Below, one piece after another: positions 29,201-35,227 of a stretch of 64,000 nucleotides of DNA (its first letter is position 1; every line of letters starts with the position of its first letter). The notes beneath the pieces are model-generated. The model worked only from the letters and a program-made list of their open reading frames with translations. It did no database searches and had not been told where the DNA came from. Where the stretch lies: NCBI RefSeq assembly GCF_022009635.1, contig NZ_CP091716.1, forward strand, positions 4,231,001 through 4,295,000. The letters run 5' to 3'. This stretch comes from Variovorax paradoxus. GTDB lineage: Bacteria; Pseudomonadota; Gammaproteobacteria; Burkholderiales; Burkholderiaceae_C. Made by a program: the position numbers and the translations under genes.

Positions 29201-32200
29201 ATTGACCTTGAACGTTGCCCTGCCATCGACCAATGTTGAAATGCCCAGCACAGACTGACCCGAATAAAAAGTGACGGACCCAGTCGGCAAATATGTCGAG
29301 CCAGCAGGAACGGTAATCCGAGCAGTCAGCGTCGAACTGCCATCCACGTTTTTGCTGGACGTTAGCGTCGCCTCGGTCGGTATAGGTTTTGCACTGAATA
29401 TTCGAGGTGTCGAAACCGTTGGTGCGTGCAAGATATCACCAGAGTATTCGGCACGAAGTGTTTGCATGCCTTCGGGCAAATCATTAACTACAAGATTTCC
29501 GAAGCCATTTGATAAAACTATCGATCCTATAATTTTGTTTCCGGCATAGAAAGTGATTTGTCCGGAAGGCATCAACCAACCCCAGTCTCCTGCAGAGTCC
29601 GGCATTTTCACGTCTACCGAAAGGATGACCGAACGAGAGCCCGCTGAAGGGTTGCGCTGAACTCCCAGCGTAGCGGTAGTCAGTATGGGCGTAATTGTTT
29701 TCTTGACGGCCTTGGATACGCTCGCCGGTCTCAAATCATCACCCGAATACGCCACTCGCAAATTATGTGTGCCAATGGACATCCGGTCTGTGGCTAACGT
29801 CGCTTTTCCATCAACAACAACTGCGCTACCGATGACTGTCTCGCCATCGAAAAAGGTCACCATGCCTCTAAGGCCAGCGCCGTCTACAGAGGCGGTCAAG
29901 ACTGCAATGAGACCATAAGACGTTGACTCGGCGTTGTTGACGCTCAGTGAAATGCCTCCGAGCGTGGAGGGATCCACCCCCAGATCGATGTTGGCCCCCT
30001 TGAGCAGCGGAGCCACATCGATCGGCTTGGCCAACTGCGTCACGGCCAGGATGCGCGAGGCCCCGTCATAGGTCGTCTGCGTCACATAACCCAGCGCATC
30101 CACCTGCCAGGTCAAGCGGCCGACGTTGTCGTAGAAGCGCCAGACCCTCTGATCCTGCGCCGCAGTTGCCGGCCGCAGGGTCGCCAGGCTGGTCGTCGTG
30201 TTGTCCGCCGCCCATGCGGTCGTGGGCTTGCCCGCGCCATCGAGCAGTTGCGCCAGCTTCTGCGCAGTCAGCTTCGTGGCGTAGGCCACGCTCTGGCGCA
30301 ACTGCCCGCTGGCGTTGTAGACATACTCGACCAGCGCACCCGTCGCATCGATCTCGGCGATCTTGCGGTTGGCCTCGTCGTACAGCATCCACTTGCGCAC
30401 GCCCGTGGGGTCCTGCGTCATCAGCAGGTTGCCGTTCTTGTCGTACGCGTAGGTGGTGGTGCCCAGCACGCCGCTGCCGGCGCTTTGCTGCGTGACGCTC
30501 ACCAAGCGCCCGGCCTTGTCGTACGCCGAGATGCTCACCAGACCGCTGGCGACGGTGACGCTGGTCCTGCCGCCGGCATCGTCGTAGCTGGTGACGGTGG
30601 TGTTGGCCGTGACGCCGTCCAGCGACGGCGCGGACACCGACAGCACGCGCCCCAGCCCGTCGTAGACGTAGGTGGTCGTGCCGCCGCCGCTGGGCTCGAT
30701 CTTCTGGAGCAGGTTGCCGTGCTGGTCGTACACGTACTGCGTCCTGGCCGCCGTTGCCGTCGTCCCCGCCCCCGTGGCATCGACTTCGCCATACGTGGTG
30801 GCGCTGCTGAGCGAGCCTCGCGCGTCATAGGCGTAGTCCACGCGCTCCGTGCGGCTCGGATCCTGGCCGCCCAGCCAGGCGAGCATCTGCGCCTGCGTGG
30901 GCACGTCCGTGGTGCCCAGGGTGGAGACCCCGTAGGCACTGCCCACGTAGCGGATGGTGCTGATGCGCTGGCCGTAGCTGTCGTAGCGGTGCTCGGTGAC
31001 GTTGCCCTGCGCCGTGACCACGAAGCGCAGTTGCAGCGCGTTGCCCGGTGCATAGACGTAGCGGGTGGTCTCGGGCAGCGCCGCATCCTTGCTGAAGACG
31101 CCTCGGCTGACGGACGCGTCGGCGTAGATGGTGTCGCTCAGCAGCTGGTTCGCGCTGTTGTAGGTCCGGGTGTGGGTGTTGCCCGCCGAGTCGACCTCCT
31201 TCAGCAGGTTGCCGTTGGCGTCGTATTCATAGGCGAGCTCGCGGCCCTCCCCGTCGGTCATCCCCGTCACGTTGCCCGCAGCGTCGTAGCGGTAGCTGAC
31301 CTGCGACAGGCCCGCGGCGTTGCCGGCGGTGACGCCCTGGCGCACCTGCAGCAGATTGCCGTCGGCGTCGTACAGGAAGGTGCTGCGCGCGCCCTGCGGG
31401 TCCGTCACGGTGGTCGTGCTGCTGGCGCTGTCGTAGGCAAAGCGGGTGATCTGCCCCAGGGCGTCCGTGACGGTGGCAACCTTGTAGCTGCTCCCGGACA
31501 GCACGTAGGTGAAGGCCAGGGCGGTGCCGTCGCTCTGCGTCACCGAGGCCACGCGCTTGCTGGTGCCGTCGTAGTTGTAGGTCGTGACGTAGGTCTTGCC
31601 GTCGGCAACGCTGTTGTCCTCCGGGCTCAGGTCGACGGTGACGCTGGACAGCCGGTTGGCGCCATCGTATGCATAGCGCACCCGCGTGAGCGTCGCGCCG
31701 CCGGTGGCGACCGTACGGACCTGGGTGAGGTTCGTGCCGGTGTAGTCGAAATAGGTGGCCTCGCCATTGGCGTCGACCACGCTCTTGAGCGTGCCGTTCG
31801 CGTTGTAGCTGTAGCTGACGGTGTTGCCGTTGGGGTCTACGGCAAAAAGAAGTCGCCCCTGCCCGCTCGCGTCGTAGCGCTCCACCAGACCGCTGCTGCC
31901 ATCGGTCCAGACATAGCGGGCGTTGGCCGCGTCGTAGGCGATCGTGTCGAACGCCCCGGCGCCTGCGCTGCTCACATACAGGTTCCGGGATGCGCTCCAG
32001 GCGTAGACCGCGGTGGCGCCGTCTCTGTCCGTGCGCGCCAGGGTGCTACCAGCAGTGCCAGCGGTGCCCGTGAGCACAACCTTCTGTCCGTGCGCGCCGA
32101 CGCGCCAGTTGTCGCCGTTGTCGTCGTCGAACAGCCCCTGGCTGTTGTAGGTGCGCACAGTGGCAATGTCCAGCCCCCGGCCCACCAGCCTGTCGTCGAG

Positions 32201-32353
32201 GTCCTGCAGCACCAGGTTGCCGTTGGCCACGTTGACATAGGCCGACTCGCCGTTGCGCCCCTGCTGCGCCGACCCCACCCCGCCTCGCCCACCCAGCGTG
32301 GCCAGCGACCCCAGACTCAGACCCAGGCTATTCCCACTGACGATTGCAACCAT
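17195..32353 (-). CDS. Giant RHS/YD-repeat protein with Ig-like, jelly-roll and LysM inserts
   Basis: A 5052-residue polymorphic-toxin-type protein. The start ATG 32353 has GAGG seven bases upstream (MVAIVSGNSLGLSLGS); no cleavable signal peptide, PAAR or VgrG domain is seen. Most of it is YD repeats of the form YDAxGRL/NGNV, which build a hollow beta cocoon around a C-terminal cargo. Residues about 800-1485 are Ig-like units with recurring GxVTFY...G and AYSGD motifs. Residues 2415-2570 (from NLFTHSEFANG) look like a carbohydrate-binding-type jelly roll. Residues 3650-4245 are a second beta-rich non-YD insert. The RHS core end (YFYFDGKRVGNVG) lies near 4890 and a LysM domain (SYTVREGDTLEGVARALWGD) near 4945-4995. 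The frame then stops just after a G8 tract, so the natural product probably extends into 16185-17216 and 15368-16222. Export may use a type VI or other system encoded elsewhere. Confidence 0.92.
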   Translation of the reverse strand: MVAIVSGNSLGLSLGSLATLGGRGGVGSAQQGRNGESAYVNVANGNLVLQDLDDRLVGRGLDIATVRTYNSQGLFDDDNGDNWRVGAHGQKVVLTGTAGTAGSTLARTDRDGATAVYAWSASRNLYVSSAGAGAFDTIAYDAANARYVWTDGSSGLVERYDASGQGRLLFAVDPNGNTVSYSYNANGTLKSVVDANGEATYFDYTGTNLTQVRTVATGGATLTRVRYAYDGANRLSSVTVDLSPEDNSVADGKTYVTTYNYDGTSKRVASVTQSDGTALAFTYVLSGSSYKVATVTDALGQITRFAYDSASSTTTVTDPQGARSTFLYDADGNLLQVRQGVTAGNAAGLSQVSYRYDAAGNVTGMTDGEGRELAYEYDANGNLLKEVDSAGNTHTRTYNSANQLLSDTIYADASVSRGVFSKDAALPETTRYVYAPGNALQLRFVVTAQGNVTEHRYDSYGQRISTIRYVGSAYGVSTLGTTDVPTQAQMLAWLGGQDPSRTERVDYAYDARGSLSSATTYGEVDATGAGTTATAARTQYVYDQHGNLLQKIEPSGGGTTTYVYDGLGRVLSVSAPSLDGVTANTTVTSYDDAGGRTSVTVASGLVSISAYDKAGRLVSVTQQSAGSGVLGTTTYAYDKNGNLLMTQDPTGVRKWMLYDEANRKIAEIDATGALVEYVYNASGQLRQSVAYATKLTAQKLAQLLDGAGKPTTAWAADNTTTSLATLRPATAAQDQRVWRFYDNVGRLTWQVDALGYVTQTTYDGASRILAVTQLAKPIDVAPLLKGANIDLGVDPSTLGGISLSVNNAESTSYGLIAVLTASVDGAGLRGMVTFFDGETVIGSAVVVDGKATLATDRMSIGTHNLRVAYSGDDLRPASVSKAVKKTITPILTTATLGVQRNPSAGSRSVILSVDVKMPDSAGDWGWLMPSGQITFYAGNKIIGSIVLSNGFGNLVVNDLPEGMQTLRAEYSGDILHAPTVSTPRIFSAKPIPTEATLTSSKNVDGSSTLTARITVPAGSTYLPTGSVTFYSGQSVLGISTLVDGRATFKVNQLGATGPFTVAYAGNVDYAASANKRSPTSLIVSVDPWLPTTNLLNVRLHVAGVGYGATGALYIFGGNSVGLGTGYFVNAEGTTNIWVERSALIKAGGILNIAYTGDSKFQSCILSLKLNLSPSLNPERDAYTAFTVSQQINQSIGVSESFAGFNPAITVKGEGVWDDRFYFDGQILTSTVNHYLEARGLADPDTARLPVNLAKGLHDLTVISLVVEQTDDLPIFIGQRSSQSIAITRTKSQVNLFSSKQSVGAGESVTLTAAIQATPNSPNIPRANGAVTFCRNGIAIGTGTLMNGVATLSIGSLPVGTAKFTASYAGDDNYLASQTTADSWVQVAGSPVVLTNLTTPVIAKDGALSVRVVGKTAATGLVSFYSGMTLLGTVAVTADGTATLRGVPIPAGTHTFSAAYSGDEANADGAITFTQTVEGTPDTPRVLVGLDITQDRTVTQLLNRNGQVQGTLDAEGYLTEYKYNAAGEQVQSIRYANRAANFASVSARLMAVAIARASGDLAGVRPAASDGDIRTYTFYNARGQAVGQVDGEGYLTETVYDARGNVTQTRRYASLARNPGSANATLASVRPDPSAQDQSITQTWSAANQLLSRTNAEGTVTTFTYDVAGRLVQTTTAAGTPDERIQRLRYDIQGHLIAELDGRGSDAVALNAPLASWSANGSTHAYDAAGRRTGTTDANGHRTLFFYDAFGRLAYTVNALGEVTESRYNAYGQVSEQIVYGSRIDLTPLGTATPGGLNTDALKALLATMADPAKDTHVLKTYNASGTLTSSTDAMGGVTSYAYNAFREAIASSRTRLSGQVITNTVTFDRRGLQVSTTSDATGAGLTRRTGYDAFGRPDTRIDGNGNTASLRYDRLGRVVATTDATGATRTTTYDAFDRVLTQRDALNNVTSYAYSVANRSVTVTTPEGVSVTTLHNRQGQTTSVTDGRGNTTTYSYDKSGNLLRTQAPEGVGTSTTYDKIGLKLSTTDARGTVTTYGYDAVSRLLTRTVDPGGLTLVTSYLYDAKGQTISVTDPGGTVTTTAYDLNGQVVRQTLDPSNGAYVGLKLETVYTHDSDGTALSVHGPDGRLTRYTYDGAGRRIKEQVDPLGLNLTRSYAYDAEGNVIKAVDASGNATLFIYDQAKRLAFTIDAMGGVQQSGYDAEGRLSSQTTYAAFVPVAAWNGTAPSLSAMQAALPTLGLAATQSRRYDRDGRLRFAVDATGAVVEYRYDDAGNVVESRAYAQRIELGKWHGAIDPPVVADDAHDQRSRSVYDALGRKTHSIDGTGAVVRQVFDASGNVTERFAYSKRVPAATAATTDALAAAVALVAEPARDPHDTYVYDRAGRQLLHTDGVGKVTSQNYDKSGNIISRAYINDQPAGTNLFTHSEFANGLRDTENWIGAVRASQMEGFAGALRIGVDPREGYAGAYKLHQSLTLGATYTMSVVVEMEDGLPPSFGSTNARDAANSFAFASLGRMADPLAYTVQHLGGKQYRVATTGVASGEMAYFGVVKFTSNDPRPLRVTGYQLEQTDVASNITPTTATPVLIAAKTQSQVTRFAYDSAGRLVYTLGPLGQLEKNSYDGAGRITLTTRYARPVSTKGLGAAPTVAQLQALASQTPGQDQQQFNVYDQGGRLSATVDAMGSVVTFKRDGNGSVSERTAWANTVDMNKWAPDTAPVPKADTARDQHTRIFYDAMGRETLTIDALGYAVQRQYDAQGRPSYVVRYPVAVPASTPNTQKAKLDAAIALASVSGRPLQITAYGYDAAGNRTSQTEALGQPEAATTQYVFDGIGRLTRTIDARGVELSQSDSAWALTQRLQLKYVNAAGGALKASDLSQAQRQALAARYTTTIDYDAAGHKLSVTDALGGVTRSDYDANGRVVRITDPRGNSAFYYFDAAGRVTLSVDPEGYATATTYDALGHTLSVKRHFNRVSGTYKIAQPPALPGANPSDALTRFEYDASGRLTRTIDAQSNAERYTYNALGQRETLTNKLGGLTAYTYDQLGRVASETLPITSRNAAGQSVAVRNQYAYDAFGNRATTTEAVGLPEQRVTQFSYDGLNREVEQRQAQVRIYVDGQGWSTIAPTRTRSYDASGNLIAVVEPNGGRTRTWFDGTNRKVAEVSATGTLSTWSYDATGNVMAQRVYGDALILPVGDALPTPVNAANVRLTTYQVDANNRVLSSTIAGIQSGNYDASGHQYNMAVTSDLVNRSFYDANGNVVREHNGKDAATLTWYDRLGQKLLQVDAMGFGVRWERDANGAVLRETRFAKEIVLGSLSESTSVDAVLQKFTPGLNDQITEYSYDRNARVRSESRLNVAYGRVAANGALSEGATSATQRTEYNAMGNKTATIDAQGQRSEMRYDTIGRLLSVQRPGAADFNGNAVRQVTDYELNGLGNVRREIRRGTDNAVESDDEIVRYGYDATGVRTSMTTAKGETVTYGRDANGNTTAQMTDRVDADGAVSRDIVSIAYDAANREARRFTGGRDAADMPVFDAANTITLTYNAWGELASKRTGSGNAQGQAQEYYDYDKAGRLWRTNSKGGVNKAWMYDLAGNATLQLESQRVDLRAMTWDQMAGDGSHPNPDILITITSYDKDNRVVSVMQPKMDAARPNLKMFAAPINVDSGKFGGLDIDVAPALAEANSTWIAGPSDGSATGAVSVLGMPILGGNIRPITNGEAGIPGNPRHVSDVVVGVTDLLIGSAGDWTSNIENIYGAMTWRIEVAGTTQFLGRVTTWPQVVHPMYNTPPFPVVSMYMHRGLAYSGLMPIRVIATVQSSGLDVVVSTGTIRQLPWPTQDQTLSGTFMRLTASEARDTDTIQLYSRPRDSNSPFSQSLPIFKAGQGGSSLNNVAIDGSYFTRLESLGGPTELLLVVTQPDGTVVRRQSIQYDPATRQSSSSVAAAQPVFTTDNVAHFTGMRINGHAIRVLQRPNGSEGEYSQRTYWPAGATGRFEVQFDGGTSDVIIEVLDMGRNVVVDRLKGTVNPGVSYYDMRPLAALPSSITFRDIPIDAQTLQIDYEPLSPGGLKGSITIPRERAGDIAQWVWDAANLIPDKRSLYSYRLHAVARDADGFIMTDITGEATIGALSKIGTKARLTGNLKHQVMTFDPEISEGRSMKLRYRDKGATDKDFTEVAATRVKIGTAFKWDATANGLNPDKEYEFLYDVYNASGAMIGNGEGYFRLNNTTANSDVRWAIPNLPGQDIINHSWVIQRRQEHDAFGRVVKEIDGKENVNDLRYNTLGLLIDKIGPVVDVTLANGQRQAIRPTEHYSYDLNGQFVGKRDANGNQSTVQINAAGQAVAEWHPGATAGTSAVVRKAYDVFGNLRTVTDEIGRVTRNEYDFNNRLKRVERPVNANGSVAVDAYEYDILGQRIAQVNALDYRVRTYYDSMGRVTRYISAEGATVNYGYTYDNSIGSAGGVNTGGWTNTTTDANGRTQTLKNDVFGRTMWKQDLGGHQFTYGYNWSGLIATQTGNSGQNIAYSYYDNGYLRKVSDAGVSTESIFEYDNNGNRIFEGLKAITGNVVFQWSRVSYDAYNRVKTIDDARYMINYEYDANGNRRRVLSTYINVVDQRKDVQDYWYAYDGMNRFTTTMGQMVNGQIWRGASGDGVTIEYDNAGQRKAAIYARDGHREDYDYDGTGHLTAMKMNGVLRSRRTNDLAGRVTRYEELYADQTLSSQKDRTWNKDNQLTVEVERRLTEGTNGRKWSDTTTAYTLMQDGTLSKVDSLTNAFNNFNPSAQDPAVVITRMISNYAYDWWDSAKQTSITLDPVSTGYDPKRPQPPGYSVFGYDVNGHLKTATDLNATTPRSFSYWTNAEGQVLQRQELIGGKIGADGNVSGASKSRDHRYFYFDGKRVGNVGNDGVEREDYAQQLARSSATQSPDDKYRKFTPTNSADFDENYQPINAGFPGPAPGSYTVREGDTLEGVARALWGDATLWYLLAEANGLDGQPSAALVENTVLQVPNKVTNLHNTSSTFRPYDPGKAMGDTSPTLPDPLPAPKGKGGDAEGWAQSSWRSSLW
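17242..17249 (-). repeat. G8 homopolymer at the end of the RHS core gene
   Basis: Eight G on the coding strand within PKGKGG. With eight, the frame runs into DAEGWAQSSWRSSLW and stops at 17195. With nine (or six) it would read CGGLGTVIVAIIAVVATV into the hydrophobic module. Confidence 0.85.
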
Positions 32354-32742
32354 TTGACGGCCTCGTTTGTTGTTCCGCGCCGCCTCCACATCAAGGGGCG
32401 CTCAGAACAACTCATCCAGCTCGAACGCAATGTGTTTAGCCAGACGATCGAAAGGCCGAAGAGCAACCAAGGTCAATTGCACAAAGTCATCAAAATGTCG
32501 CTGCAGAGAGATGGGCGATTTCGCAACGATCGCCCCAAATTGCCGCCGAACGGCTTCTCGCTAAACAATATGGACAAATCGTGGATAGCTTCGTTGAGCC
32601 GCAAGCACAAGCTATGGCTCGCATGCCTGCCAAGCAACGGCAATGAGCCGCGCAGTAAAGTCCGAACAAGCCCAGAGGGTGTCAACGAACCGGACTCGTG
32701 CTCAGCACGCCTTGCGCTGGGCTGGCACTGCGGTAGCAGCGG
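32354..32742. other. Intergenic region upstream of the RHS gene
   Basis: 389 bp without a convincing gene. It is somewhat AT-richer than the surrounding chromosome. The only sizeable ORF (32473-32685, minus, 70 residues) has no ribosome-binding site or recognisable sequence. The RHS promoter should lie here, but no clear -35/-10 pair was identified. Confidence 0.5.
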
Positions 32743-34101
32743 TTAGTCCGACTTGAGAATAGTCTCACCCTTCAACATCCCCATGTCGCGGGTGTTGAAG
32801 CGGTGGCGCTTCCAGCCCGCCCAGGTACGGCGGAAGTTGGCAATGGAAATGCCGTAATACAGCACCTTGAACATGCGCAGCGCGTTCCACATCGGCGTGC
32901 CGTTGTAGATGTCGCCGGCCAGCAGCGACATCAGCGCCTCCTTCACCCGGAACGGGTTGCCGGGGTACATGAACATGTCGCGGATGGTGGGGTTGGTCAC
33001 GCGGTAGATGAACCACGAATACTCGCGCGGTCCCTTGCGCATCATGGCCTCGAAGCCCTGGCGCGCCGCCGCCAGTTCGGCCGGCTGGTCGAGCGCGGTC
33101 GCCACCAGCTTGGCACCGTCGAAGGCGCTGTGCATGGCCAGGTACACGCCCGACGAGAACATCGGGTCGATGAAGGTGAAGGCGTCGCCCAGCATCAGGT
33201 AACGGTCGCCGGTGGCGTGCGTGCTGGAGTAAGAGAAATTGCCCGTGGCATGCACCGCGTCGTCGACCAGCGTGGCGTTTTTCAGCCGGTCTTGCAGCAC
33301 CGGACACAGCGCGATGGTGTCGTAGAAAAAGTCTTTCAACGGCTTCTCGCGCGTCTTCAGGTAGTACGGCCAGCAGACCGCGCCCACGCTGGTGGTGCCG
33401 TCTGCCAGCGGAATGAACCAGAACCAGCCGTGCGGAAACCAGCAGATGCTGATGTTGCCTTCCTTCTTGCCTTCCAGCCGCTCGGCGTTGGTGAAGTGGC
33501 CGAACACGGCCGTGCTGTTGTGGTCGGGGTTCTTCTGCTTGCAGCGGAATTTGTTGGCCAGCAGGGTGTCGCGTCCGGTCGCGTCGACCACGAAGCGGGC
33601 GCGCCAGTTGCGCTTCGCGCCGTCGTCCATCTCGGCCCTGACGGTGGCGCCGTCGGCGTCGAAGGCCACGTCGCGTACCTTGCAGCCTTCGATGGCCTGC
33701 GCGCCACGCTCGGCCGCATTGCGGAACAGCAGCTCGTCGAGCTCGGACCGGCGCACCTGCCAGGCCGAATCGAGCGACTTGTCCCAGCCCTCGGCAAAGT
33801 CCACGTAGCTGCGATGCTCGTGCTCGGGCGAAACGAACTCGATGCCGAACTTGGGCATGCCGATCTTCTCGACCTGCTCTCGCACGCCCAGCTTCTCGAA
33901 CAGTTCGACGTTCGCGGGCAGCAGCGATTCGCCGATGTGAAAGCGCGGGTGCTGCGCCTTTTCCAGCAGCACCACCTTGCGGCCCTGCTGGGCCAGCAAG
34001 GCTGCGACGGTCGAGCCGGCGGGGCCGCCGCCGACAACCATCACGTCGCAGGATTCATCGGCCGCCGAAGGCGTGGGGGAAGAAGCTTGAGGCAGGGACA
34101 T
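32743..34101 (-). CDS. Flavin-dependent halogenase-like FAD oxidoreductase
   Basis: A 452-residue flavoprotein. FAD-binding GGGPAGSTVAALLAQQGRKV is at 24-43. HIGESLLP near 58-65 and GWFWFIPLADG near 265 match the GES-LP and WxWxIP motifs of the halogenase/monooxygenase family that includes phenol and tryptophan halogenases; GDAFTFIDPMFSSGVYLAM is the second FAD motif. It could halogenate an aromatic substrate or be a geranylgeranyl-reductase-like oxidoreductase; a biosynthetic cluster is not seen around it. The start ATG 34101 (MSLPQASS) has a weak ribosome-binding site. It is divergent from the secreted hydrolase at 34219. Confidence 0.82.
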   Translation of the reverse strand: MSLPQASSPTPSAADESCDVMVVGGGPAGSTVAALLAQQGRKVVLLEKAQHPRFHIGESLLPANVELFEKLGVREQVEKIGMPKFGIEFVSPEHEHRSYVDFAEGWDKSLDSAWQVRRSELDELLFRNAAERGAQAIEGCKVRDVAFDADGATVRAEMDDGAKRNWRARFVVDATGRDTLLANKFRCKQKNPDHNSTAVFGHFTNAERLEGKKEGNISICWFPHGWFWFIPLADGTTSVGAVCWPYYLKTREKPLKDFFYDTIALCPVLQDRLKNATLVDDAVHATGNFSYSSTHATGDRYLMLGDAFTFIDPMFSSGVYLAMHSAFDGAKLVATALDQPAELAAARQGFEAMMRKGPREYSWFIYRVTNPTIRDMFMYPGNPFRVKEALMSLLAGDIYNGTPMWNALRMFKVLYYGISIANFRRTWAGWKRHRFNTRDMGMLKGETILKSD

Positions 34102-34218
34102 GCGGTGGCAAGCATCACGAGTGTTAACAATCGCCAAGCATAGCGCGCCATTCGTGAACCGGGCAAAGATCGCAAAGTCTGCTAAGCAGCCTGCGAAACG
34201 GCGCAACACACTGCGGCG

Positions 34219-35223
34219 ATGCATCTCTCACGTCTTCTCCGCTCCATCGTCTGCTCCTTCGGCCTCGCGGCCACGTTCGCGCAGGCCGCCGGCTTCAGCA
34301 CCATCGAGATTCCCGCCGACCGCGAGGGCCCGGCGATACGCGGCGCCGTATGGACGCCCTGCGCCACACCGGCCGGAGACATCCAGCTCGGCCGCACCAC
34401 GATCCGCGCCGTGCGGGACTGCCCGCTCGCGCCAGGGGCCCAGCTCCCGCTGATCGTGCTGTCGCACGGGTACGGAGGCTCCTACCTCGGCCACCACGAC
34501 ACCGCGCAGGCGCTGGCCGACGCGGGCTTCGTGGTCGCCGCCATCAGCCATTCGAGCGACAACTTCCAGATTCGCGGCGGCCCGGACGACAAGATCTCGG
34601 CCCTCGCGACGCGAACGACCGACATCAAGCGGCTGATCGACCACATGCTCCAGCAATGGCCCGCGCATGACCGGATCGCGGCCGACAGGATCGGCTTCTA
34701 CGGATTCTCCAGGGGCGGCTACACAGGCCTCGTGCTCGCCGGCGCGCGCCCCGATTTCGAGCGCCTGCCGCCCCTGCCCTCGTCCCCCTGCGCCAAGGAC
34801 CTGCAAAGCCCGGCGTGCACGCTGATGCGGCAGAGATTTCAGGAGCTGCTTGCTTCGCCACTGGCCCATGACGCCCGCATCAAGGTGGCGGTGATTGCCG
34901 ACCCGCTCAGCACGGTCTTCGACGCCGAGGGCCTGAAGGACGTGAAGACCCCGATCCTGCTCTGGGCCTCGGCCTACGGCGGCGACGGCGTCACGCCCGC
35001 AAGCGTGGCGGCGGTGCGCCGCAATCTGCCCGTGGCGCCCGAATGGCGGGTGGCCGAGAAAGCCGAGCACTTCGGCTTTCTGGCGCCGTGCTCGCCGGCG
35101 CAGATCGAAGCGAAGTCCGAAATCTGCCGCGATGCGCCCGGCTTCGATCGCACGGCATTCCATGCGACCTTCAACGCCGAGGTGACGGCCTTCTTCAACC
35201 GCCACCTCGCGCCGAAGCCCTGA
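34219..35223 (+). CDS. Secreted alpha/beta hydrolase (dienelactone hydrolase / PAF-acetylhydrolase-like)
   Basis: A 334-residue hydrolase with a Sec signal peptide ending AQAAG near residue 23. LIVLSHGYGGSYLGHHDTAQ near 79-98 is the oxyanion strand, and the nucleophile elbow is GFSRGG with Ser164. The likely His is in EKAEHFGFLAP near 280. Several Cys pairs suggest disulfides in the periplasm. The substrate is not known. It converges on the encapsulin cargo gene, whose stop lies 4 bp downstream. Confidence 0.85.
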   Translation: MHLSRLLRSIVCSFGLAATFAQAAGFSTIEIPADREGPAIRGAVWTPCATPAGDIQLGRTTIRAVRDCPLAPGAQLPLIVLSHGYGGSYLGHHDTAQALADAGFVVAAISHSSDNFQIRGGPDDKISALATRTTDIKRLIDHMLQQWPAHDRIAADRIGFYGFSRGGYTGLVLAGARPDFERLPPLPSSPCAKDLQSPACTLMRQRFQELLASPLAHDARIKVAVIADPLSTVFDAEGLKDVKTPILLWASAYGGDGVTPASVAAVRRNLPVAPEWRVAEKAEHFGFLAPCSPAQIEAKSEICRDAPGFDRTAFHATFNAEVTAFFNRHLAPKP

Positions 35224-35227
35224 CGCG

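Noticed and set aside
17195-32353. Repeats of the RHS gene as a CRISPR or satellite array
   Set aside because: Units are degenerate, of variable length and keep an open reading frame encoding YD motifs; there are no spacers.
17195-32353. RHS protein as a specialised type VI effector with an N-terminal PAAR domain
   Set aside because: The N-terminus goes straight into the beta-repeat region; no PAAR, VgrG or DUF4150-like sequence was seen in or near the gene.
32473-32685. 70-codon minus-strand ORF upstream of the RHS gene
   Set aside because: No ribosome-binding site, no recognisable sequence, and it sits in the presumed promoter region.
30248-32746. Plus-strand ORF of 832 codons opposite the start of the RHS gene
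   Set aside because: Antisense shadow frame; no ribosome-binding site and no family resemblance.
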